From NCBI GenBank assembly GCA_016926205.1, contig JAFGPB010000113.1:1-42951 (forward strand): 42,951 bases of DNA, given 5' to 3'. The first letter of the stretch is position 1. Each line of letters opens with the position of its first letter. This stretch comes from Bacteroidales bacterium. Its GTDB lineage: Bacteria; Bacteroidota; Bacteroidia; Bacteroidales; UBA10428. Shown one piece after another: positions 1 through 8,969 of this stretch. A program made the translations under genes and the position numbers. The notes below the pieces were generated by a model, which searched no databases, was not told the DNA's origin, and worked only from the letters and a program-made list of their open reading frames with translations.

Positions 1-46
1 AAATTGTCATTTTTTCGTATTTTAGCTTAATCAACACTTACTCCCA

Positions 47-667
47 ATGAAATACCTGCCTGAGAAAACAATAGAACGACTCAGTGAATACCGTCGTACG
101 CTGTACAGGTGCCTCGATGAAGGTAAAACCCATATATTCTCGCATGAACTGGCAGAACTGCATAACATCACTGCCGTTCAGGTCAGGCGCGACATTATGT
201 TCATCGGATATACCAGTCAGGGTAGAAAGGGTTATAAAATCTCTGAGCTGATCTCGGTAATCTCGGAAATCATCGACCCGAAAGAGACGCTGAACGTGGC
301 CGTTGTCGGATACGGAAATCTCGGCAGGGCAATTACATCTTATCTGCTTCACAAAAGACCATTGTTAAACCTTATTGCTGCTTTTGATATTGATCCGAAA
401 AAGATCGATGCCTCCAGTTCTGTCATACCCTGTTTTTCCATAGATAGATTGCGGGAGATCATTCACGCATATGACATCTCCGTTGCACTCCTCACAGTAC
501 CTGCCGAAGCCGCCCAGCAAATGGCCAGGGCATTGATCGCATCAGGTATAAAAGGAATCCTGAATTTCACAACCGTAAACCTGAATGTTCCGGAAATTGT
601 GTACCTGGAAGAATACGACATGATCACTTCACTTGAGAAAGTCGCTTATTTTGTAAAAAACAACTGA
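47..667 (+). CDS. rex: Redox-sensing transcriptional repressor Rex
   Basis: 206 aa ORF; N-terminal winged-helix segment (RRTLYRCLDEGKTHIFSHELAELHNITAVQVRRDIMFIG) followed by a Rossmann motif (VAVVGYGNLGRAI), the Rex family layout. Confidence 0.93.
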   Translation: MKYLPEKTIERLSEYRRTLYRCLDEGKTHIFSHELAELHNITAVQVRRDIMFIGYTSQGRKGYKISELISVISEIIDPKETLNVAVVGYGNLGRAITSYLLHKRPLLNLIAAFDIDPKKIDASSSVIPCFSIDRLREIIHAYDISVALLTVPAEAAQQMARALIASGIKGILNFTTVNLNVPEIVYLEEYDMITSLEKVAYFVKNN

Positions 668-678
668 TCTTCAGACAT

Positions 679-2853
679 TTATTCTATTATGGTCAGTTCG
701 TTTAGGATATTCTTTGCATTGGCCAGCTTATCCAGTATAAATAGAACATAACGTACATCAAGGGAAATGTTGCGGCATATCTCAGGATCGTATGCATAAT
801 CGCTCATGGTTCCTTCCCAGTTCCGGTCAAAATTTATGCCGATCAGGTGACCTTCTGCATTCAGGACCGGACTTCCGGAATTGCCCCCCGAGGTATGGTT
901 CGAAGCGATAAAACATACAGGAACAGACGTATCGGCGGTATATCTGTCATTATTCCCCGATGCATATGCATCTTTCAGCGCCCGGGGAACGGCATATTCC
1001 TGCATTTGCGGATCTTCCTTTTCAAATACACCTTCAATTGTCGTGTAATATCTGTAGTGGATGGCATCGGCCGGTGAATAACCCTCAATCTGTCCATATG
1101 CGACCCGCATGGTTAAATTGGCATCGGGATAGTAATGTTTGCCTCCGTCCATTTCAATCAATCCCTTTACAAATATTCTGTATAACCGGTTTCTTTCATG
1201 AGACAGGCTGTCTAGCTGCGCATAAACGCTTTCCGTTAACTTTATGCTGAACTGATAAAACACCTGATAAAGGGGATCATCATGAATCCGTCTGATGAGT
1301 TTCCGGGGAGACCGTTGCAGTAATCTGAACAACCTGACCGTATCGGAAAAAATACTCCCGTTGTAAACATCTTTGACAAATGCATGGTAATCACCCCGGT
1401 TGCGGTTGCTGATCTGACTGTAAAATTCAGGGTGAAAATCATCTGCGGTATTTTCAAAATAGATCCGGAGATAGAACGGCAGTGTTTCCCGGTCGAACTG
1501 TACAGGATTTGATTTACAGAAATTTCGGATTGACCTGATCAGCTGCTGTGGAATTTCGTTCCCTGAAGCTCCGGCTGTCTCCGGCATCTGATAGATTCCT
1601 TTCAGGATGAGGTTCACGAGATCAAATGTCTCCAGTCCGTTCAGTACTTCCGTTCCAATGTCATAAGCCGCATACAGCGGTCCATACATCTTATAGAATT
1701 CACTGAAACGTTCCTTCAGTCCTTTGTACTGAAATTTTTCACCCGCCAATTGCCGGGCATACAGGAAAAAATCCTTCTCTATCATGATTTTTTCATCAAT
1801 TGCCCGGTGATTCTGAATTCCCCTGATCACCCCGGTCCATTTTTTCCATGCGTTGGCCAGACTGTAATATGGCACTGAATATCTGAGTCTGGCTTCCGGA
1901 CTTATCTCCATTTCATCTTCCAGCAATTCCAGCTTCAGATCCCTGATCTGTATTTTTGCAGGCAGGCATTGCTCCACGATGATCCGGAGTTCCTCAGACA
2001 GGATGTATTCATCAGTATTGCCCGGATAGCCAATCACCATGGTGAAATCTCCTTCCCTCACACCCCTTAGAGATAACGGAAGATGTGCCGGAGGTTTGTA
2101 CGGAATATTATCCGGAGAATACTCTGCAGGACTGTTGTACCGGTCTGCATATATCCTGAACAGGGAAAAATCACCGGAATGTCTGGGCCATACCCAGTTG
2201 TCAGTATTGCCTCCGAAATTTCCTATGCTTGCCGGCGGAGCCCCTACCAGCCTTACGTCTTTGAAGGTCTTGTACAGGAACAGCAGGTACTGGTCGCCGA
2301 AAAAAAACGGCATGATCTCGGCATGATGATATGAATCTATGGTCATGCCGTCAATGATTCCCTGGATATTGTGCGAGATCATCATGTTCCTTTCCGTTTC
2401 ATTCATGGATTCGTTCACATTTGCCAGTACCGTGTCCGTCACATCCCTGATAGTTACCAGAAATGTCACTTCGAGTCCGGGATTGGGAAGTTCATCCTCC
2501 CGGTTCAATGCCCAGAATCCGTTCTCAAGCAGATTATTCCCGATTGTGCTGTGTGCCTGGATCCTGTCATCACTGCAATGATGATTGGTGATGAGAAGAC
2601 CCTCCGGTGAAATTACGGCACCTGTACAACCGCCTCCGAATATCACAACTGCGTCCTTTAAACCGGACCCGTTCATGTTGTATATGTCCCCTGCAGAAAG
2701 CCGGAGTCCCATTTCCTGCATGTCTTTAATATTCAGACTGTCCAGCCAGACGGGCAACCACATTCCCTCTACCGGGTAGGCAACCGTGTGGGTCCGGATG
2801 ATAATCAGCGCCAACAACAAAAGCTTTTTTAAAACGATCGATCTTTCTCTCAT
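679..2853 (-). CDS. S46 family peptidase, DPP11-like (Asp/Glu-specific dipeptidyl-peptidase)
   Basis: 724 aa; GGGCTGAVISPEGLLITNHHCS (catalytic His region) and SGGNSGSPVLNAEGHLIGINFDRNWEG (catalytic Ser region). Arg lies 18 residues after the nucleophilic Ser, as in DPP11. Confidence 0.9.
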   Translation of the reverse strand: MRERSIVLKKLLLLALIIIRTHTVAYPVEGMWLPVWLDSLNIKDMQEMGLRLSAGDIYNMNGSGLKDAVVIFGGGCTGAVISPEGLLITNHHCSDDRIQAHSTIGNNLLENGFWALNREDELPNPGLEVTFLVTIRDVTDTVLANVNESMNETERNMMISHNIQGIIDGMTIDSYHHAEIMPFFFGDQYLLFLYKTFKDVRLVGAPPASIGNFGGNTDNWVWPRHSGDFSLFRIYADRYNSPAEYSPDNIPYKPPAHLPLSLRGVREGDFTMVIGYPGNTDEYILSEELRIIVEQCLPAKIQIRDLKLELLEDEMEISPEARLRYSVPYYSLANAWKKWTGVIRGIQNHRAIDEKIMIEKDFFLYARQLAGEKFQYKGLKERFSEFYKMYGPLYAAYDIGTEVLNGLETFDLVNLILKGIYQMPETAGASGNEIPQQLIRSIRNFCKSNPVQFDRETLPFYLRIYFENTADDFHPEFYSQISNRNRGDYHAFVKDVYNGSIFSDTVRLFRLLQRSPRKLIRRIHDDPLYQVFYQFSIKLTESVYAQLDSLSHERNRLYRIFVKGLIEMDGGKHYYPDANLTMRVAYGQIEGYSPADAIHYRYYTTIEGVFEKEDPQMQEYAVPRALKDAYASGNNDRYTADTSVPVCFIASNHTSGGNSGSPVLNAEGHLIGINFDRNWEGTMSDYAYDPEICRNISLDVRYVLFILDKLANAKNILNELTIIE

Positions 2854-2866
2854 AAATGAATATTAT

Positions 2867-3499
2867 CTAGGGGTCAGACTTATCTTCCTGCGGGGCTTCC
2901 GACACAAATTCAACAAGCTTCTGAAACAATTGCTGAACGGGGAGCCCCATTACATTATAGAATGAACCTTCAATCCTTTCGACGCCCACATAACCGATCC
3001 ATTCCTGAATGCCATATGCACCGGCTTTATCCAGCGGACTGAAAACATCGACATAATAACTGATTTCGCTTTCCATAAGTTCCTTAAAATGAACTGCAGT
3101 GCGGGAAAAGAAAGCGGCCTCTTTCGTGAAAGATTTGACATTCACACCGGTATACACCTCATGAATGTGTCCTGACAGTCTTCTCAGCATATGTTTTGCC
3201 TCATCGCGACCCGATGGCTTGGGCATGACTTCCTGTTGAAACCAGACAATCGTATCGGCAGTGATTAAGACTGATTTTTTGTGCAGCCGTTCCCGGAATT
3301 GTGCAGCCTTCTTCCGTGCAAGAAATAAGGTTATCTCAGAAGGATCCATTCCGGCAGGACAGGTTTCGTCAATCTCGACATCCGCGGCAATCCTGAATTT
3401 CACTCCGAGTTCAGCGAGCAGGTGCTGCCGGCGTGGTGATTTCGACGCCAGTATAATGTCATGCGAATTGATCTTTTCAAGCACCTGTAACAAATTCAT
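2867..3499 (-). CDS. maf: Maf family nucleotide pyrophosphatase
   Basis: ILASKSPRRQHLLAELGVKF and ITADTIVWF motifs; start reassigned to MNLLQ at 3499, giving an ATGA overlap with the upstream gene. Confidence 0.92.
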   Translation of the reverse strand: MNLLQVLEKINSHDIILASKSPRRQHLLAELGVKFRIAADVEIDETCPAGMDPSEITLFLARKKAAQFRERLHKKSVLITADTIVWFQQEVMPKPSGRDEAKHMLRRLSGHIHEVYTGVNVKSFTKEAAFFSRTAVHFKELMESEISYYVDVFSPLDKAGAYGIQEWIGYVGVERIEGSFYNVMGLPVQQLFQKLVEFVSEAPQEDKSDP

Positions 3500-4458
3500 A
3501 AAAGCCGGTTTATGATATAATTTGCCAGCACCATATAGAGTATCCCTGACAGCATAATAAATTTGAGCATTATGCTTGCCGTATGGAACAACTTCTGCGT
3601 GTTGCCTCTCAGTACGATTCCCCCGGTGAGCAGCAGGGGAAGGATGAGAAACAGCATGAAATATACAATTGTCCATGTGTCCGGGATGAAAAACAAATAT
3701 GCCAGCAACAGCAGTGAAACCACAAGAAGCAAAATGCCGGTTATGACAACTTTTGTGCACTTTATTCCTGTTGCTACCGGAAGCGTTTGTTTGCCGAAAG
3801 CACGGTCACCTTCAAAATCTTCGGCATCTTTCACGATTTCCCGTGCCACATTGAGCAGGAATGCGAAGACCGAGAAACCGAGGACCCAGATCAGCAGGGG
3901 CCGGCTCACCACAGCAGCTCCCGATCCGTATTCCCCGACCAGCAGGGGCATTTCAAACAGCCACACCATGAAGGGTACCAGGGCTGTCAGGAGGGCCACA
4001 ATAAAGGTGCCCAGTAAAAGCTGTTTTTTATACGCCGTTGAATAAAACCACAGCAATCCGCTTACCATGATGAACACAAGGCTCAGGAACAGCAGTCCGC
4101 TCCTGAGTGAAACCCAGGTTCCCAGCAGGATACCGGCAATGGTGAATACAAGATGCCAGGCCATAACATGTCTTGTATGAATCAGCTTCCCGATGATGAT
4201 CTTTTCAGGTTTGTTGATCATGTCGATCTTCCGGTCAAAATAATCATTGATGGCATAGCCGCCGGCAGCGATGCAGACCGTGGCCAGAACCAGCAGGATC
4301 ATGGATCCGGCTGAAAGTTGTGCTGCCATACCGCTGGCAGTGATCAGGGGAACGAAAATACACCGGTGCAGCAGCACCTGGACGGCAGCAATGATCAAAA
4401 GATTCTGCCACCGGATCAGTCTGAACAGACCGCCGATATGGGACCTGATGCTTACCAT
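3496..4458 (-). CDS. UbiA-family prenyltransferase (geranylgeranylglycerol-phosphate geranylgeranyltransferase-like)
   Basis: 320 aa polytopic; GGYAINDYFDRKIDMINKPEK and VKDAEDFEGDRAFGKQTLPV, the two Asp-rich UbiA motifs. Confidence 0.88.
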   Translation of the reverse strand: MVSIRSHIGGLFRLIRWQNLLIIAAVQVLLHRCIFVPLITASGMAAQLSAGSMILLVLATVCIAAGGYAINDYFDRKIDMINKPEKIIIGKLIHTRHVMAWHLVFTIAGILLGTWVSLRSGLLFLSLVFIMVSGLLWFYSTAYKKQLLLGTFIVALLTALVPFMVWLFEMPLLVGEYGSGAAVVSRPLLIWVLGFSVFAFLLNVAREIVKDAEDFEGDRAFGKQTLPVATGIKCTKVVITGILLLVVSLLLLAYLFFIPDTWTIVYFMLFLILPLLLTGGIVLRGNTQKLFHTASIMLKFIMLSGILYMVLANYIINRLL

Positions 4459-4973
4459 GTAAAAGTCCAGTCATTCATCCATTTGCCCTGCACGCGCATC
4501 ACCTGTTCGATTGCATCCCGAACACATCCTTCCCCTCCTTTCCGATCTGATATATAACAGGAAATCTGTTTGATCTCCTCTGCAGCATCGGAGGGACAAC
4601 AGGGGAAGCCGACCAGTTTCATTACCTCATAATCCGGCAGGTCATCACCCATATAAAGAATATGTTCCCTGGCAAGCTTGCGTTTTGTGCAGAATCTCTC
4701 AAGGTCAACCTTTTTTGAGGCACTCTTCATATAAATATCCTTTACACCAAGGTATGCAAATCTCCTCCTGACCATGGCCGACCTGCCTCCGGTAATGATG
4801 GCAACATGATACCCCATCCTGACGGCATGATGTACGGCAAATCCGTCCTTGATGTTCATCATGCGTATGAAGTTTCCGCCAGGATGAAGCATGACCGTGC
4901 TGTCGGTGAAAACACCGTCCACATCAAAGACAAAAGCCCTGACCGAATGCAACTGTTTCTTAATTTCCTGCAT
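4452..4973 (-). CDS. HAD-IIIA phosphatase, KdsC-like
   Basis: FVFDVDGVFTDS, ITGGRSAMVRRR, YMGDDLPDYEVM, AAEEIKQISCYISDRKGGEGCVRD motifs; start reassigned to MQEIKKQ. Confidence 0.88.
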   Translation of the reverse strand: MQEIKKQLHSVRAFVFDVDGVFTDSTVMLHPGGNFIRMMNIKDGFAVHHAVRMGYHVAIITGGRSAMVRRRFAYLGVKDIYMKSASKKVDLERFCTKRKLAREHILYMGDDLPDYEVMKLVGFPCCPSDAAEEIKQISCYISDRKGGEGCVRDAIEQVMRVQGKWMNDWTFTW

Positions 4974-4992
4974 TGCGCAATGCACAAATGGT

Positions 4993-5775
4993 TTACAATT
5001 CCCGTATCCAAATGTTCCTGAATGCGACCGGATTGCCGTGGTCCTGCAGTTGAACCGGACCAGCCCCGTGCTTCTCAATGGAATATTCCGGGATCCCAAT
5101 ATACAATGTGGGGCCCCGTATACTTACATTATTCTGAATCAGGACCCCGTTATGAAGAACCGTTACCCGCGGGGGAGTGAAGTATGAGGTACTGTCCTCT
5201 CCAAAACGGGGTGCCGTATAAATGATATCATACCTCTGCCATTTACCGGGCCCCCGGCTTGCATTGACAAGCGGAGCGTGTTGCTTGTAGACGCTACCTG
5301 CCTGACCGTTTCTGTATGTGCGGTTGTTGTAACTGTCGAGTACCTGCAATTCATACAGCCCCTGCAGAAATATCCCGCTGTTCCCCCTGCCCTGGCTTTC
5401 GCCGGTAACCTCAGCGGGAGTTTTCCATTCCACGTGCAACTGAAAATCATTAAAAACCTTTTTTGTCTGTATCCTTCCCGCTCCCCTGACGGAAATCAAT
5501 GCACCATCCTCCACGATCCATTTTGAAGGATCTCCCCTCACATCTTCCCATTCTTTGCTGATGCCGGATCCGTCAAACAGGATGATCGCATCGGAAGGGG
5601 GCTGACCAGGCACATTCGCCGGTTGTATGACCTTCACTTCAGGATCCCAGATTTCCGTCATGCCGGGCGTCATCCTGCCGGGATCCTGCTTTGCTTCAGC
5701 AACAGGACGCTGCTGTCCGACGCAATATGCAAACTCAAGCATCACAATACAAAATATCAGAGCTGTTCTTCTCAT
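4993..5775 (-). CDS. DUF1080 (3-keto-disaccharide hydrolase) domain protein, secreted
   Basis: N-terminal signal peptide; IILFDGSGISKEWED...GNSGIFLQGLYELQVLDSY...GPVQLQDHGNPVAFRNIWIREL is typical of DUF1080. Confidence 0.9.
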   Translation of the reverse strand: MRRTALIFCIVMLEFAYCVGQQRPVAEAKQDPGRMTPGMTEIWDPEVKVIQPANVPGQPPSDAIILFDGSGISKEWEDVRGDPSKWIVEDGALISVRGAGRIQTKKVFNDFQLHVEWKTPAEVTGESQGRGNSGIFLQGLYELQVLDSYNNRTYRNGQAGSVYKQHAPLVNASRGPGKWQRYDIIYTAPRFGEDSTSYFTPPRVTVLHNGVLIQNNVSIRGPTLYIGIPEYSIEKHGAGPVQLQDHGNPVAFRNIWIREL

Positions 5776-5942
5776 ATCCTATCTGTTTTTGTTTAAAATA
5801 AGGAAAACGATTGAAAGATGTCCTGTACCAGATTTTAAATATATCAATTATTTTCAGATTTCAGGATGCTTACTGTTTATGATTTCTGCTCCCGGATTGA
5901 TGCCGGGATGCGGACATATGGAATGTGGTATTGCCGGTCTGT

Positions 5943-6722
5943 TTATTGTCCGGCATCCGCAATGTTTTTGCTGATCATTTTGTACAACTTCCTCAGCTCC
6001 GGATCATGACCGAGCATGGACAAATGGAGTTCAATAATTTCGGTGTTGCCACGGACAGCGGGACCGGTTTGTGCCTTCAAAGGAGATAACTCCACGGCCT
6101 TATTCAGTGTTTCCCGAATCAGCGGTTTAAGTAAATCAAAGTCCAGCCCTTCACGCCGCAATATCTTTTCTGCCAATGCATACATCCGGTTGGTGAAATT
6201 GCATGCAAATACCGCGGCAAGATGTATCTGCCGCCTTCTCAGGGAATCGGTTATGATAACATGATCCGACAGCAATCCGGCAAGTCCGGAGATCCTTTTC
6301 AGTGTGGCAGGATCAGAGGCTTCAATCAGCAAAGGTATTTCATTGAACCTGACATCCCTTCCCTTTGTGAAGGTCTGCAAAGGGTACAGGACACCATAAT
6401 GCTTTACCCTGTCCTTAAAGACATCGGCAGGTACACTTCCTGCCGTATGCATTGCGATATGGTCGCCAAAGTCTGTCTGTTGGATCACTTCGGAGATTGA
6501 ATCATCGGATACCGATATGACATACGCATCAGCATCAGGACGAATCGCCTGAAGTTCACCGGCATACCCTGTATGGAGTTCATCAGCAAGAAATTTGGCT
6601 GATCTGATGCTGCGTCCTGCGACCTGCAGGATCCGGATTCCGGCTCCCGAAAGTTTCCGGCCCAGATGCCAGGCCACATTGCCTGCACCGATCAGGACCA
6701 CTGACTGTATTTCATGGGACAT
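5943..6722 (-). CDS. Rossmann-like/DUF2520 domain protein
   Basis: VVLIGAGNVAWHLGRKLSGAGI...HTAGSVPADVFKDRVKHYGVLYPLQTFTKGR; start reassigned to MSHEIQ. Confidence 0.87.
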   Translation of the reverse strand: MSHEIQSVVLIGAGNVAWHLGRKLSGAGIRILQVAGRSIRSAKFLADELHTGYAGELQAIRPDADAYVISVSDDSISEVIQQTDFGDHIAMHTAGSVPADVFKDRVKHYGVLYPLQTFTKGRDVRFNEIPLLIEASDPATLKRISGLAGLLSDHVIITDSLRRRQIHLAAVFACNFTNRMYALAEKILRREGLDFDLLKPLIRETLNKAVELSPLKAQTGPAVRGNTEIIELHLSMLGHDPELRKLYKMISKNIADAGQ

Positions 6723-6776
6723 ATCCTTGTTGTTTTGAATGCCGGACTGAAATATGCCGGTCCCGGCACGCAATAG

Positions 6777-8813
6777 TTATATATTGTAGAGATCGTAATT
6801 TATTTTGTACAACCACGCCGGCTCTTCATGGTCGGTCCCGATCTGGTGAACAAGACTGAAAATTCCCGGGAATTTCTGCTCAATGAAGTATAAATAACGT
6901 TGCACCGTATTGATCGTCCTTCCCGTATTGGCTCTGGGATCAGCCCGAAGACTGGCCATGATCACATATTCAACCCTGTTGTCCTTCAGCTCCTGCAGCA
7001 ACGAATCGGGTGAAACCGCATAGGTCGGCGCTCCCGTAACCATCAGCCGCTGCACCAATGAATCAGCATCAATCTTACTGATCCTGTGCCCTCCGGTATA
7101 CAGGTTTATAAAGTCCCTGAGCGGTTCACTCTCAGGATAGATGCCATGCAGATCATCCCCTTCAGCGACAAATGCAAGTGCATTTGACCTGAAAAATGCC
7201 AGGAATTCCCGGGGTATTTGTTCCAGATCAGTATTCGGAACGGTAAAAATACCGGCCGGAAATTTGTTCTTCAAGGCATCGATCAGTTCTCCGGGAACTG
7301 TGACGGGCAACCTGTAAATGCCAAAAAAATCACGGCCCTTACTGTATATGAATGACATGGAGGGTTTGCGTGATGCCACCCCGATGCTGTCCGGCAGGTT
7401 TTCACCTGCCCATTCGCTCATCATGAGAAAATGCTGCCAGTCGGGTGTAAAGCCATAATACCGGTCACCCCTGATATTTTCTGCCAGTATCGGACGGTTG
7501 TCCTTCATCTTATCGATGGTTTGTCCGATTGTCCTGAAAAACACAAAAAGCAGCAATCCCGCCAGTATCAGCTGAAGTATGCCGTAACCCTTTTGCCCTG
7601 ACAGCTGCAGGATACCATACGAAATGAGTATCAGCATCATGGGAATGTAAATGACCACCATCCTCATCTGGTCCCATGAAGTCTGGAGTGCAATAAAGGT
7701 TGCAGCAAGAGCACCACCTACATAAATTGCAACGAAAAGCATGATCCTGCTGCGCCGGGCAGCATAGAACAGGGCAAGCAGCAGCAGTCCCGTGACCAGA
7801 AAGGTCACAAACCAGCTTTTATCGGTGGATGCGGGATCATGCATGCCAATACCGATCATAAAGTGCTTGGACAGATACAACCTGGCATTTTCGAAAAACC
7901 TTACGATCATGCCTGAAAAATCCTCGACTCCTTCAGCAGGATTATAGTGGTTTTTCAGTATGATTTCCGACAGGTTGCCTGTCCGGTTGTCCCGGACAGC
8001 GCCCCAAACCAAAGTTTTATATATCTCATAAGGGATCAGAAAAACAAAGAAGGACAGGATCATATAGATGCCGGATGCATATTTCCTTTGAATGAAAAGA
8101 AATAATACTATGGAAATCAGCATGATAATCCCAATATCACGGGTGAGGCATATGATAAAAGCCAGAAAGCCAATCACCAGGCAATATTTTATGTGCCCGG
8201 TAAAGGAAATTGATTCTTCCCCTGTCAATAGCAGGAAAAACCTGATGAACAACAAAATGATCAGGGATTGTAAAAACATGTACATCGCCTCACTATATGT
8301 CTGGCTGGCAAAATACAATATGGAGGAATTTACCGAAACGATCAGCATGACCATGGCAAAAATTCCCGGAGAAAAGTGTTTTCTGAAGGCATAAAAGAAA
8401 AATACCAGGTGTCCGGTCACGAAAACAAAAGACAGAAGCTTCAGCATGACCACATGCACACCAAAAATCAGTATCGGAAGACTCAGGAATACAGAATAAA
8501 ACGGACCGTGCCATGAAGGGAAAGAAACACCCTTCAGAAAATTATTTGCCATTTCTATATAGGACGAATCATCGCCACCGGTACTGATTTTCACATCAAA
8601 CAGAAAAGCGCCGAAAAACAAAGTAAAGAACAATGATGCGATCAATACAATGGACAGCCGGGGTTCAACAAACCTGTCAATCTGTTCAATGAAAGAGCGG
8701 CCATGTAAGGGTTGATTCTGTTTCCTTCCCTGCCGGGATGCTGCCTTGCCCTGTTTTGAACTGTCCGGAATATGCTTGTTTTTGTGGCTGCCGCGTCTGG
8801 AAGATGATGCCAT
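6777..8813 (-). CDS. Multi-pass membrane glycosyltransferase (GT-C/GT39-like)
   Basis: 678 aa with about 10 hydrophobic segments, GGDDSSYIEMANNFLKG near the N-terminus and a long C-terminal soluble domain, as in PMT/ArnT-like proteins. Confidence 0.65.
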   Translation of the reverse strand: MASSSRRGSHKNKHIPDSSKQGKAASRQGRKQNQPLHGRSFIEQIDRFVEPRLSIVLIASLFFTLFFGAFLFDVKISTGGDDSSYIEMANNFLKGVSFPSWHGPFYSVFLSLPILIFGVHVVMLKLLSFVFVTGHLVFFFYAFRKHFSPGIFAMVMLIVSVNSSILYFASQTYSEAMYMFLQSLIILLFIRFFLLLTGEESISFTGHIKYCLVIGFLAFIICLTRDIGIIMLISIVLFLFIQRKYASGIYMILSFFVFLIPYEIYKTLVWGAVRDNRTGNLSEIILKNHYNPAEGVEDFSGMIVRFFENARLYLSKHFMIGIGMHDPASTDKSWFVTFLVTGLLLLALFYAARRSRIMLFVAIYVGGALAATFIALQTSWDQMRMVVIYIPMMLILISYGILQLSGQKGYGILQLILAGLLLFVFFRTIGQTIDKMKDNRPILAENIRGDRYYGFTPDWQHFLMMSEWAGENLPDSIGVASRKPSMSFIYSKGRDFFGIYRLPVTVPGELIDALKNKFPAGIFTVPNTDLEQIPREFLAFFRSNALAFVAEGDDLHGIYPESEPLRDFINLYTGGHRISKIDADSLVQRLMVTGAPTYAVSPDSLLQELKDNRVEYVIMASLRADPRANTGRTINTVQRYLYFIEQKFPGIFSLVHQIGTDHEEPAWLYKINYDLYNI

Positions 8814-8969
8814 ATTCTAAAATTCGGTATTTAAGTAAGCCAAAAGTTTGTATGTTTGTGCAGGATCTTAACAGGTTCTGCATTTTGAGCCAACCAGTGC
8901 AAATTAACTAAAATTTGTACAAATAAGGAAACCGGTTTTATAATTATCAAAATGACCATCTGAGCATCA

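Noticed and set aside
1-46. Search for a Rex operator or promoter upstream of rex
   Set aside because: No TTGTGAA-N-TTCACAA-like palindrome or clear TAnnTTTG box seen in the short available upstream region
3500-3760. N-terminal 87 aa extension of the Maf ORF
   Set aside because: Cys/His-rich non-Maf sequence overlapping the UbiA gene; real start is MNLLQ at 3499
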